From contig JAUPFP010000001.1 of the NCBI GenBank assembly GCA_036925085.1, positions 17,627,342 through 17,691,341 of the forward strand: a stretch of DNA of 64,000 nt, given 5' to 3'. Both the position numbers and the translations under genes were made by a program. Positions 44,037 to 54,257 of the stretch are shown piece by piece; positions within the stretch are counted from its first letter, which is position 1; each line of letters begins with the position of its first letter. The notes beneath the pieces are model-generated. The model worked only from the letters and a program-made list of their open reading frames with translations. It was not told where the DNA came from and did not search any database. The stretch is from Brachycybe producta. Taxonomy: Eukaryota; Arthropoda; Diplopoda; Playtdesmida; Andrognathidae.

Positions 44037-44514
44037 TCTCTTTTGTGACTGCATGAGGGTGATCTAAGATGTCACTTCCAGGAGTTGGAACTTTCGAGAA
44101 GCTTCGTGTTTGGAGGCGTCCCCGTGGAGAGGTGTGGCCAAAGACGAAGGTATAAAAGGCACAATTTTCGAATCTCGCAGTTTTTTCTTGCTTATATGAC
44201 TCAGTGTAGACGCTGTTTATAAGCTGTGTGCTTTCTCGTACAATTTCGGAATTGCGGAAATTGTATAATCGAAGAGACCGCTTCTCTATTTTATTCATTG
44301 AAAGTGTTTTCATAATCATAATCCATCCTATGTTACCTCACCTTGGAGAGAGACACATCATTCTTGTTTCTGGAATAAATATTTCGTTTATTCCACATTT
44401 AGTTTCTTTGTATTTTCATTTATTTGAACAACGTTCGGCCATTAATTGAGTTGCCTCTCACGCTCGATAGTGACAATTCTCTGAGTCCCTATATTGAAAC
44501 CCTGTACTGTCACA
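43885..44514 (+). mobile_element. Solo LTR with TATA duplication
   Basis: A 630-bp LTR, TGTGACGGGG...CTGTACTGTCACA. It is flanked by TATA on both sides (43881-43884, 44515-44518), a 4-bp duplication as made by retroviral-type integrases. Internal signals are a TATA box (ggtataaaagg, about 44150) and AATAAA (about 44373). A (TC)n run of about 24 units lies at 43984-44032. Its clean ends suggest a relatively young fossil. Confidence 0.85.
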
Positions 44515-44783
44515 TATAATAATAACATAACATTCAAAAACCAAAATTCTGCATTAAAATTAATAGGGAGCAGTTAATTTGCTTTATATTGATGTCACTA
44601 CTGCCATTTTTTTGGCCTAACTTTTCAATTGGCTGAAAAGTTATGAGCAAACCTTGTTACTCTATCAACCTTGATCTATGACTCTGGTCAAAGCATTAAC
44701 AGGCTGCCAACCTTGCATAGAAAACAAGGCGGGAAAATTTACTTAGCTATTTCAATAATTGATCGTAATATAGATGTTTATTA

Positions 44784-45112
44784 TGGAAGCCCATTTAGGA
44801 CATTTCGCACAATAATTTACGTTCAATAATATTGCATATGCACTCAATAATATTGTGCACACACTCAATAATATTGTGCACACACTCAATAATATTGTGC
44901 ACACACTCAATAATATTGTGCACACACACACACAATAAAATGTCCCAATTGGAGCACCAGTGAGAAAGAAGTAAATGTGCACAATACCTTATTGGTCGAG
45001 AGAAACGGGGTGGGGTTTTCCTGCTTGCAGACGCTGCCCAGAATGACGACACAAGATGTCCTCCTAGTTTGACTGCTTTTCATAAAAGAGGGTGCGCCTA
45101 TATATATAAAAA
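44784..45112 (-). repeat. Repeat with 22-bp minisatellite, copy A
   Basis: Matches 53495-53805 in the inverse orientation. It contains about five units of a 22-bp minisatellite (acactcaataatattgtgc, about 44826-44930). The flank beyond reads 'aaaacccc-cccgtttctctcgacc'. No coding is supported. Confidence 0.7.
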
Positions 45113-45297
45113 CAATATTTAAATAAATTTTAGATTACAATGCTCTTTATAATGTCGTTTTATGCAAGGATATTAGATAATAGCTTAGACTATTGCCTTA
45201 CGTACCGGGGCTAAATCTCGTCTGTTGCGATTCTGTCCCGCAACAATGTTGAAATGTTGCGGGGCTGAATCGCGTCAGTTCAGATTCATGTTTTTTA
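45113..45297. other. Spacer, no feature
   Basis: Short spacer. The word 'caacaatgttgaaatgttg' lies at about 45241 and resembles 46033-46041. Nothing else is seen. Confidence 0.3.
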
Positions 45298-45305
45298 AGT
45301 CCCAT

Positions 45306-46016
45306 CAGTGGCATAGCCAGAATTTTTGTTATGGCGGGGCCGAAATTTTTTCCTCAAAATAAAGCTAGTTGCCCACTGACGCACAGTGCTGTTCCGCACT
45401 GCCAAGAACTTTCCATTGTACGCATCATATGAAATCAAATGGTGCAATGTCTGCTACAAGGCGGCATGCTGCGACATGCAAAACTGGTTTGCAGAACTCC
45501 CATGCTAGAAGTCTGAGAAGAGCCAAGAAGTATTTTTTTCCTGTTGCCGTAGCAAAACAACAACACACAGTGATGCACATGTGTGGGAGTAGAACGAAGG
45601 AATCAGAAGAAAAGCGTGCTCGAGTGATATTCAGACACCACTCAGGTGTCTTCGTTTGCCAGTGTGCCTTGTTGTAAACAATCGCACGTGTTCATTTGTA
45701 TTGTGATGATGTGTAAGCATTTAAGTTGTCTTCATTAAGTGGCAGAGTTGTGCTGGCATGTTTCTCAGATGGAATGTTTGACATGGCGGTTCGTAGTGGC
45801 ACAGCGCTGCACGCCATAGTCACTCATTTTATGTCCTGCCACCATGATACATCTATCATGGTGGCAGGACATAAAATGAGTGCTGAAGGTACAGGTTAAG
45901 AGAAAGAAAAAAATAATTAGAGAAAAAATTATCAAATGTAAACAGCACTTTTTGGCATGTAGATAAAATTTTGGGACGGGGGTCTGGACACATGCACCCC
46001 CCTGGCTACGCCACTG
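45306..46016. mobile_element. hAT element, non-autonomous
   Basis: 711 bp with tips CAGTGGCATAGCCAG and CTGGCTACGCCACTG, and a perfect 8-bp duplication AGTCCCAT on each side (45298-45305, 46017-46024). These are hallmarks of hAT transposons. No transposase is left. An internal perfect hairpin (29-bp arms, 45821-45849 and 45854-45882, four-base loop) lies near the right side. Confidence 0.9.
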
Positions 46017-46024
46017 AGTCCCAT

Positions 46025-46230
46025 CTAAATGGGAAACATTTCAACATTGTTCCTGGACATTTCATGATGTCGACGTCTTTTGAAACATGAACAAAGACTC
46101 AAAGGGCTAAGTTTTTTTTTAATTAATAATGACGTCTTTAATAATTATAAACAAACTGAGCCCTTCGAGTCTTTTTCAGTGGTCCACATCGTTTTTTAAG
46201 TCTAGTAAAAGATGTGGACCACTGAAAATA
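46025..46230. repeat. Two nested inverted repeats
   Basis: Inverted blocks: 'gacgtctttt...actcaaagggct' at about 46069-46111 with 'agcccttcgagtc' at about 46158, and 'cagtggtccacatc' at about 46178 with 'gatgtggaccactg' at about 46211. They form a foldback just beyond the hAT element. Confidence 0.55.
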
Positions 46231-47034
46231 TTGTTAAACATTTAATTGAGGACCTTCTGTATAAATTGTTTGTGGGAAGTTATGGTCTTTCACTACAATG
46301 GCAACTAAAAGAAATGAAATTTAGAAATCCTGCCCCATCTTCCAATTTCAGGGTGTCCAAAAGGCTTAAACCGAATGTGCTCTCAGCTGAGAAGAGCTTG
46401 TGTGCCCACCACCTTTTCTGCTTTATTATCCCTTCTGTAGCTTAATCACTTGAATGTGCTTTAGAAACTAGAAGGGTATCTCAATCAGTTAAGGAGTATT
46501 TTCATGTTGATATACATTTCAAAATAAACATTTGTTAGTCTTTCTCTGGCTATGTAGCTTTAATTATTGAGAAAAACTAACAGTAACAGTTAGTAAGGTT
46601 CAAAGGTCACTGAAGACCTGTAGGTTAAACTGAAATTGACTCAAAGACCATTTATAAGAAGTATTTTATTTAAACATAGCAATAGTCATAAATTTAATAT
46701 GAAAAATGAAATAATATAAAATCCCCAATACACATCAGCAAAATTCAAGAAAATAAGGTACGTGATTATACACAACTATAAAAATGAATATTAAAACCAT
46801 AAATGCAACTGAGCACAATTATTTAATTTATTTATAATATAAAAATATACTTAAATCATAGATAGATTTCAGGTCAAGAAGAAGACAAAAGATCAATAAC
46901 AATTAAGAAATGCAGTAACTTACAATACCACAAGCACAACCTTCATTGTTCAAGTTTTCCAAGTCTCACTGTCAAGCCTAGAAGATTTCTAGTTTTTTCT
47001 CTAAGGTGTTCTTCACACACTGGACCAACAATCA
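46231..47034. other. Intergenic, no gene recognised
   Basis: AT-rich sequence with no coding frame that stands out and no repeat structure that I can see. Confidence 0.35.
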
Positions 47035-47350
47035 CCTTAAATGGTAACTCATTTGCTGTCAGACAAAAGACCAATAATCAGAGATTATGGTGACTTATGT
47101 GACCGAAGGCAAAAAGACCTATCCTATAGTGATTTTGTGGTTACCTATTTGCAAACAACCATCAGAGTCAAAATTGGACTACACTCAGCCTTCTACCAGA
47201 ATGTGCCTTCAACTATGAAAGACCTACAATTTCCAAATCATGGTTACTCATGTAACTTTAGATAAAAAAGACCAATAATCAGTGATTATGGTACCTCATC
47301 TATCCAGAGACAAAAGACCTATAATCTGCAAAATTGTGGTTACTTAAGTA
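47035..47350. repeat. Degenerate tandem repeat
   Basis: The unit 'acaaaagaccaataatcagtgattatggttact' recurs about four to five times with drift (for example about 47060, 47108, 47220, 47265 and 47310). The open frame across it is a by-product. Confidence 0.55.
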
Positions 47351-48830
47351 GGTTGTGGCTTATGATATCCAGCAGGGCTGTAGACCAAGCTTTTCCATGT
47401 CCTTCCAGGATCCAAGATTCTCTTGAGAGGTTGCTGGTGATGATCCACCAAATGATGATTTTTTCAGCAAAAATGTTGGCCTTTTTATACAAATTCTTTC
47501 TCATAGAGAATCATTGGAGTCCTGTGATTGGATTGATTTGCTTTCATTAAGCCAATCTTATTTGCATAAAATCTAGACAATGTTTTTTACATAAAAAAAA
47601 AGTTTAAAGTAGGGAATTTATAGTTATGAGAAACTATATTTAAGTTGGGGTCTTAATTATAGCTTCCCATGTGGGTGAGGAGGGTTGAGGATAATTTTAG
47701 TTTTTTTGCTAGTTCTCATGCCCTCTTATGACCCTGGCTGTAGAGGTTTTCTTGGGAAAATTATTATACTTACATAACTCATAGCTTAACCTTTTAATGT
47801 TTTCTGACATATACTTGTAATGCCATCTGTTTAGGGCAAATGATGTATGAGTTTTGTAATTAGTTATAACTAAGGGTACACCAAGAGCAAATATTGGGGG
47901 GTTTTATGTTTAGATAGAAAAGAAAGCATACCAATATTTAAAAGAAATAAGCTTAAACACACATTGATACAATAAAAGGAGCACATGAACAAATAATTAT
48001 GCAATAGTTTAAAATCTTATAAAACAACTTGAATATCATAATAAAAAGGCACCATTTTAAGACATAAGTGTATACAAATTAGTAATGTAAAATACACTTG
48101 AAGAGTGAGGGGGAGGGGTTCTGGGTCCTAAAAGCTTTTTTTGGAAAGGGGACACTTATCAGTAGACAAAATAAAAGAAAAAGGGGAGGGTGAAGTTTGG
48201 ATGTTTAAAATTTATTGGGCTATAGGAGGTGTAGGCGTAAGTCTCAGATAGGCCCATCTACAGTTGCTTATGATTGATCTGAGACAGCAAGGCAAGGGCT
48301 TTAGTTATTTCTTAGTTGTTAGGCCTACATTTTCTATTGATTTGAAAAGGGGGGAGTACACTATTTTAAGAATATCCATGGGTGAAATCTAAATGAAGCC
48401 ATGCAAAAAGGAGGATATTTCAATATCTTATTTGAACTAGATAATACCAAAACACATGAATTTTATTATTTGAATAGCATCCTAGTAACTGTAATAGTAG
48501 AAATGATAATAATAATCAGAAGAAAAATAATAGTAGTAATAACTTCAAAATTAGTTTTATATAGTTAGCCTATTGGCAATAAGAGAAGGAAAACATACAT
48601 AAGGAAAATATGTAGGCTTATGTAGAATGAGAAAAAACTCATTCCACACATTTTATGTTGTCAGTTTGAAAATGACCAAACTTTTAAGCAGACGTAAAAA
48701 TACCCTTACATGATTGAGCCAAGGCTTGAGCTACCTTTCTAGTTAATAAAACACTTTCTAGTTTCTTTTAATTTTGTTCATCTGAAAGACTAGAATAATC
48801 AGAGTTGAAAACTCAGCCATTCATATACTC
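47351..48830. other. Intergenic, no gene recognised
   Basis: About 1.5 kb of AT-rich sequence. No exon-like frame, no clear repeat and no known element end is seen. Confidence 0.35.
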
Positions 48831-48832
48831 AT

Positions 48833-49430
48833 CTTAAGAGCCTATATGTGATGCCATTTTGAATATTAACAGATGACAGTTATAGTTCCACTTTTCACCG
48901 TTTCACTGAAGCCAATGACAAAGAGAAATTCCTATTTTAAAAAATTGATGGTTCTGGCAAATGTTTTGTTTTCTGCAACGAAAATTGTGATTATCAAAAT
49001 TCAAATTGCAATATGTACACAACAATATTGCTCATCTAGTGATAAGTTGGTAAAAATGTATAATTAGTTTTTCTATTTTTAATTTTATTTTAAAGTCTCG
49101 TATTTTTTTTAGCTCATGTTAAATCCCATAGGCCACAAAAGCTCCTCCGTTTATACATTTTATAGGATCTAAATTTCCCACTAACAGTAAGTTTCATAAT
49201 ACCCTAAAATTTGACCACTAATTATATACGACTGAAATTACTCACCATTGTCGATCAAAAGTTGCTCTTCCTTTTTTCAGTAGTGCATATTTATCCAAAA
49301 AAGAGTCGTTATTAAAACATACCCACTTTTATCCATCGATAAGAGAAAAGATGGCGGACAAAAGTGTATCAAAATTGACTTTTTTGCCACAAATGACGGC
49401 ACAGCTACAGAAGCGCCTACATGCTAATAT
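48833..49430. mobile_element. Possible PAL2-related element
   Basis: Begins near TTAAGAGCCTATATGTG (48834), similar to the PAL2 start at 38629. It carries 'tgttaaatcccatagg' (about 49116), the inverse of the PAL2 word 'tgggatttaaca'. The boundaries are unclear. Confidence 0.4.
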
Positions 49431-49437
49431 TTATTAA

Positions 49438-50853
49438 AATGAAGACAGGTACTATATTGACACCATTACTTCTTCTGCATTACCACATGCAACAACACTG
49501 GAAGATATACAAAAGGCAATGACTGCAGATCATGACATGCTGACATTACGTACATCTATTCAACGAAACACTCCACACTTATGCGACAAAAGTTTTCAAA
49601 GAATCTGGGATGAACTAGCCATTAACGACAACATAATTGTATGTGGAACACGAATCTTGATTCTAACTCCAATTCGTACAAATATACTTGAACTTGCCCA
49701 CACTGAACATCAAGGTATCGTACGCACAAAACAAAGACTAAGAACCAAAGTCTGGTGGCCACACATTGATGAGGAAGTTGAAACTCTTTTTGAAAAATGT
49801 CACCCTTGTCAAGCAACCAGAGACCCACCAGCACCTCCTGCCATGACGCCAACAACATTAATGAACAAGCCTTGGAGTGAACTGGCACTGGACATCTGTG
49901 GACCTATGCCAACAGGAGATTTTGTTATCGTCCTTGTTGACTATTAGAGACAATGGCCCGAAACAAAAATCATGAAAAAAATTACAGCTAAAGCCATTAT
50001 AGAGTGGCTTGATGAAGTTTTTTCTCGATTGTGCTACCCAACAAAAATTACTACAGACAATGGGAGACAGTTCATTGCACAAGAGTTTGAGGAGTATCTC
50101 CACTCCTGGTGTATACAACATATATTATCAATTCCCTATTGGCCTCAGGCTAATGGGATTGTTGAATGTTTAAATCGCTTGTTTCAACATGCACTCACTG
50201 CATCCACCGTTGATCAAAAGGGAAACTGGAAAACTGCTCTTCTTTCATTTTTGTTCGCATACTGTAGAACACCACATATGGGAACAAACAAATCACCAGC
50301 ACTCCTCATTTATGGAAGAGAATTAAATGATGGAATTCCAGTTTGGCCTACAATGGAACCAATGGATAAACACCTCAAAGATTTTAGCAGGAAGTACAAG
50401 ATGAAGTACATGGAGTACACAAACTGAAACCGACATGCTCAATCTCCTCCTGTATTCAAAACAGGTGATAAAGTCCTCATTCGTCGCATGATTCATAGCA
50501 AGCTTCAACCAAGTTACGAAGTGAATCCATATTATGTAATAAACCAGGAAGGACATTGCCTACTTATTCCCATCATATTTCCCACATTAAACATTTTTAT
50601 TCATAAATGCATGGGAAGCTCTAAAGAAAAAGGGGGATGTTATGTTCTCTCATATTTTTATATATATATTCTTTAGTTCTGTAAAAGTCCAAATAATCTT
50701 CACTGAATAAAAACAACCTTTTTTAACACTATCCCACTAAAGGTCCAACCACATCTAATACAATGATCCAATCCTATTGTTTAGTTGTGACACATTTAAC
50801 AGGTAAAGATCTGGGTCCTCAAAAAGGATCCACAAGCCTTAAGGCCTTCCTCA
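49438..50853 (+). mobile_element. Ty3/Gypsy fossil: integrase end and 3' LTR
   Basis: The integrase is readable from about 49519. Its HHCC zinc part includes HTEHQGIVRTKQRLRTKVWW and CHPCQATRDPP, and the core includes PWSELALDICGPMPTG, TTDNGRQF and NGIVECLNR, to about 50430. A polypurine run (aaagaaaaaggggga, 50622-50636) is followed at 50637 by an LTR start, TGTTATGTTCTC, with AATAAA near 50705. It ends before LTR copy 3 at 50854. The element is a broken fossil; the 5' parts are missing. Confidence 0.85.
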
Positions 50854-51547
50854 TTGTGAGCTTTTGACATTGACCATTTTATTTTACCAACCTGTAGATG
50901 ACATTTTCTGTACCTCGTGCTTCTCTGCATTGTGCGGTGCCCGCACGGAGAATCCGAGCTGCAGAGAGAGTTGGATGGAGACGGATTGTGGTCACCCTTC
51001 TGCATGGGGGTGAAATCTATGCAGCAGAGTGGCGGCCATCTCTCTCTCTTCCGGTCGATGCTGATATACATCTTCTCCTTTCGGTATACCGACAGGAGAT
51101 GTTGTAGCTGCTTAGGAATCGTATACCGCCTGCCATATGTAGTCTCCGGCCTCTGAAGAGAAGTTGATTACATATATATAAAGACCACGCTGTTTCTTGT
51201 TATAATGCTTTTATTCATCACTCGTATAGAAACACAGAATACAAGGATGAATTATGAATACTAACGGTGCGTCCTCATGCCCATATTGTGGTACGGATAA
51301 AATCTACATTATACAAAGGCAAGGACAAGAGCTAACTACAAAGAGAAGCACGGCCCTTTCATACCTTGGACCTGTGTACACCTGCAAGGTGTAATCAGGT
51401 CCAAGTGACCATGGTCCTATGTGTATCAATCCACCACTTGAGTATGAGTCAGATAGATGAGTCAGAGGGGAGGGAGGGACGGTTGAGAGTTGTTTACCCC
51501 CCGGGCTATGGTTTTGGCGGGATCACGAATTACAGGGTGTTACATCA
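50854..51547 (-). mobile_element. LTR copy 3
   Basis: Third copy of the LTR seen at 397 and 24890, on the minus strand: starts TGATGTAACACC at 51547 and ends GCTCACA at 50854, 694 bp, the longest copy. It is directly beside the Gypsy 3' end. No target duplication is seen. Confidence 0.7.
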
Positions 51548-51659
51548 TTGAGTATTTCCTTATTACTCCACCAATGTATAAATACCAATGTACATCTTAT
51601 GTAATCTCTGACTTACTGAAAATAAACACAAAGGACTTAGACTATTTTAAGTTCTAAAA

Positions 51660-52375
51660 TACAAACACAAAAATCCTAAAAGAGGATAATATTTGGGTAA
51701 AATTAGTTTTAACTCCATTGAAGTCCAATAGAAGCGTTCACTAACAAAAAAACCGGCGATTGTTAAAATTTAAGTGGTACCCTGATCACCAATATCACCT
51801 TGTGGTGACCCTGAGTGCCACACTGTGCTTTTATATATTTTATATTTTATATATTAAATATTAAATATCAAATATCAAATATTAAATATTAAATATTAAA
51901 TATTAAATATTAAATATTTATTAAATATTTATTTAATATTTAATATTATTTCATTTATTTATATTGGGATATTGACATTTGCCATAAAGCCATTTCACCT
52001 AAAACCATTTGCCCTAAAGGGACATTTGCCCTAAATCTACCTGCCCTAGAACCAGTTGCCCTAAAGGGACATTTGCCCTAAAACCTCTTTTTTGTTCTCT
52101 CTTTTCATGACGGGAATTTACACTACTGATTAGGGCAAATGTCCTTTTAGAGCAAGTGGTTTTAGTGTAAATGTGCTTTTATGGTAAATGTTCCTTTAAT
52201 GCAAATGGTTTAGGGCAAGTGCCTTTAGGGCAAATGTCTCACACCCATTTGTATCTTTTTAATGAATAATATAGGATTCTTATATGAAGGATTCGAGATT
52301 CGTGAGATTCGAGAATCTTTTAGGATTTGGATTCGAGAAAGTTTAGGATTCCTCCCACCTCTAATAATAATTATA
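51660..52375. mobile_element. Foldback relative, with insert
   Basis: The left part (aaaattagttttaactccattg, gcgttcactaac) and right part (tatgaaggattcgagattc, gattcctcccacctc) match one arm of the foldback at 17546-18290. A TTAAATA-rich tract (about 51835-51960) and the minisatellite at 51965-52245 lie in between. Confidence 0.6.
51965..52245. repeat. Minisatellite with reversing orientation
   Basis: Units of about 17-19 bp of the type 'gacatttgccctaaa' run forward over about 51975-52085, then as the inverse 'tttagggcaaatgtc' over about 52130-52245. The two halves meet around 'ctttttt-cttttca-tgacgggaatttac'. Confidence 0.75.
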
Positions 52376-52382
52376 TATATAT

Positions 52383-52730
52383 TTTGCCAGGTCTGTGTCT
52401 CTGTGTGTCTGTCTACATGTATATATCTTTCTTTCTTTCTGGGATAATGCTGTACAACCATTGAAGCACATCGGAATTTATATAAATTTGAATAAATGAA
52501 CTGTTTTTTTTTCTCAAGGTCAACTATATGTTGCACCCTTCCCATCCAAGAACCCCATGATATTAAATTGGAGAGGGGAAAAGGTTGAAAAGTGTAGAGG
52601 GGGGAGAGAGAAAAGTGAGAGGGGTGACGTAAATTGAAATGAAAGGAGTAAAAAAAGGAAAAAACGATGCACATGCGCACAATTGAATGTTAATTTTGCT
52701 CCCGTCATTTATGACGGGTTACCCCACTAG
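52383..52730 (+). mobile_element. Helitron-like element, copy 3
   Basis: Ends with the hairpin cccgtcatttatgacggg (about 52711), then CCCCACTAG and T at 52731. The body is shared with the other two copies (atattaaattggagagggg, ggtcaactatatgttgca). The 5' edge is uncertain. Confidence 0.65.
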
Positions 52731-52918
52731 TAATAATAACTATTAATAATAAAAAATAATACATTTGCCTTTTTTGACACAACAACAGGCAGAGAGTACT
52801 ATAATATCAAATCTCAAATTACAGTAAAACCAAAGAACAGTTATAAATAAAAAAAAACTTAAAAAGAACTAGAAAAGACTGAAAACAAGAAACAAATAAA
52901 TCTGACCTTGAATTTAGT

Positions 52919-53490
52919 TTAGCTTTTAAAATAATACATTTTCGACATCATTTTTAACCTTGCATAACTGGACACGAAAATCTTCGAGGAGCCTAGGTAT
53001 AGTGCTTTGGTGCCGACCATGAGACCGATAATTTCTATTTTATTTAGTCCATAGCGCTCCAGATAGAAGGGGATAGTGTCTTTGTAGTAATCCACTTTTT
53101 CAGCATGAACGTGCAACGGCTGATCTACGTTGTTTTCTGTTCTGATGGTTGGGTCCACCATGAATCCTTTCTTGTCGCCTTCGAGAAAAGCAATATCTGC
53201 TCGTTTGTTACTCCCACCTAATGCTTGGCAGTGGATCTCCTCGTCAACTTTGAATCCAGCTGAATGAAGAGCAGAAGCGATTGATGATCGGAAACGGTTG
53301 TGGCGCGTGTTACGGAGAAGGTAACCCTGGTCGCACTTGCCAAGGACATGAGCAATGGTTTCAATCTCTTTGTGACAGTGTTGACAAAGGTTTCCATCCT
53401 CAGCATGTGCGCACCCAGGATTACCCCGAACAGCAGTCAGGTTTCCAGTCAACTTCAACCCTTCAATCCATTCAGAGTTCGAGATTGTTT
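52919..53490 (-). mobile_element. R2-like LINE C-terminal fragment
   Basis: The minus-strand frame reads SEWIEGLKLTGNLTAVRG, then a zinc-knuckle-like CQHCHKEIETIAHVLGKC (CCHC type). Next come RHNRFRSSI, and a restriction-like endonuclease part RADIAFLEGDKKGFMVDP with an Asp pair. This matches the end of R2/R9-type LINEs, which use a restriction-like endonuclease. The frame ends at 52919. The RT domain is missing. It is a truncated copy. Confidence 0.75.
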
Positions 53491-53494
53491 TTAT

Positions 53495-53805
53495 ATATAG
53501 CCGCGCCCTCTTTTATGAAAAGTAGTCAAGCTAGGAGGACATCTTGTATCGTCATTCTGGGCAGCGTCTTTCAAGCAGGAAAACCCCACCCCATTTCTCT
53601 CGACCAATAAGGTATTGTGCACATTTACTTCTTTCTCACTGGTGCTCCAATTGGGACATTTTATTGTGCGTGTGTGTGCACAATATTATTGAGCGTGTGT
53701 GCACAATATTATTAGACGTGCGCGCAATATTATTAAGCGCGTACGCAATATTATTGAACGTAAATTATTGTGAGAATTGTCCCAAACGGGCTTCCATAGT
53801 TTATC
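53495..53805 (+). repeat. Repeat with minisatellite, copy B
   Basis: Inverse-oriented match to 44784-45112: 'aggaaaaccccacccc', 'tattgtgcacatttacttctttctcac', then a drifted minisatellite of 'cacaatattattga' units (about 53675-53770). It abuts the R2-like LINE tail. Confidence 0.7.
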
Positions 53806-53926
53806 TGCACCCTAAAAAAAAAATCGATATAATTTATCGTTATCATGTCGGTATTTTCCGATATAATAACAATACGATAACGACATATCGATACTATTCG
53901 ATATATCACCCATCTCTAAACAACAC

Positions 53927-54159
53927 TAGCATCAGCCGAATGGAGTTTTTCATAGCGCATGCGCATTGCCATCTCGGTTTTGGAAAGTGATGGCAAGTGA
54001 AAACTACGAGTCTACGATGCCCCTTATAAAACGTGGGAATTTTCCATTGGTCATCAATAGATGGCGCTGCTAACGCAAATCTCCCATCCGTTTCCTATAC
54101 AAACCGACCGAGATGGCAATGCGCATGCGCTGTGAAAAACTCCAATCTGCTAATGCTAG
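53927..54159. mobile_element. MITE upstream of sphingosine kinase
   Basis: An inverted-repeat element with arms around 'gcgcatgcgcattgccatctcgg' and its inverse. It is flanked by a 12-base direct repeat, tctaaacaacac (53915-53926 and 54160-54171), which extends to 14 bases if the TA is shared. It ends 98 bases before the coding start. Confidence 0.75.
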
Positions 54160-54257
54160 TCTAAACAACACTATTTCTTTCCCAGTAGGGCAATAGGAGA
54201 CAGGTGATTTCCGCTTTGTAAACACTTTTTAATTTTGTTTATTCTGAAATACGCGAA

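Noticed and set aside
43948-44319. A protein with an Arg-Glu repeat
   Set aside because: The repeat is the translated (TC)n tract of the solo LTR.
45369-45677. A 102-residue ORF
   Set aside because: It lies inside the hAT element but has no transposase motif, so it is treated as chance.
39995-52708. Conserved small protein ending GFLDGK-ATYS, seen three times on the minus strand
   Set aside because: All three frames lie in copies of the Helitron-like element. Conservation reflects repeat copies, and the frames differ in length and drift.
53818-53910. A regulatory cluster of ATCGATA motifs before sphingosine kinase
   Set aside because: The words 'cgatat/atcgat' recur, but in an AT-rich degenerate repeat with no defined sites, so no regulatory call is made.
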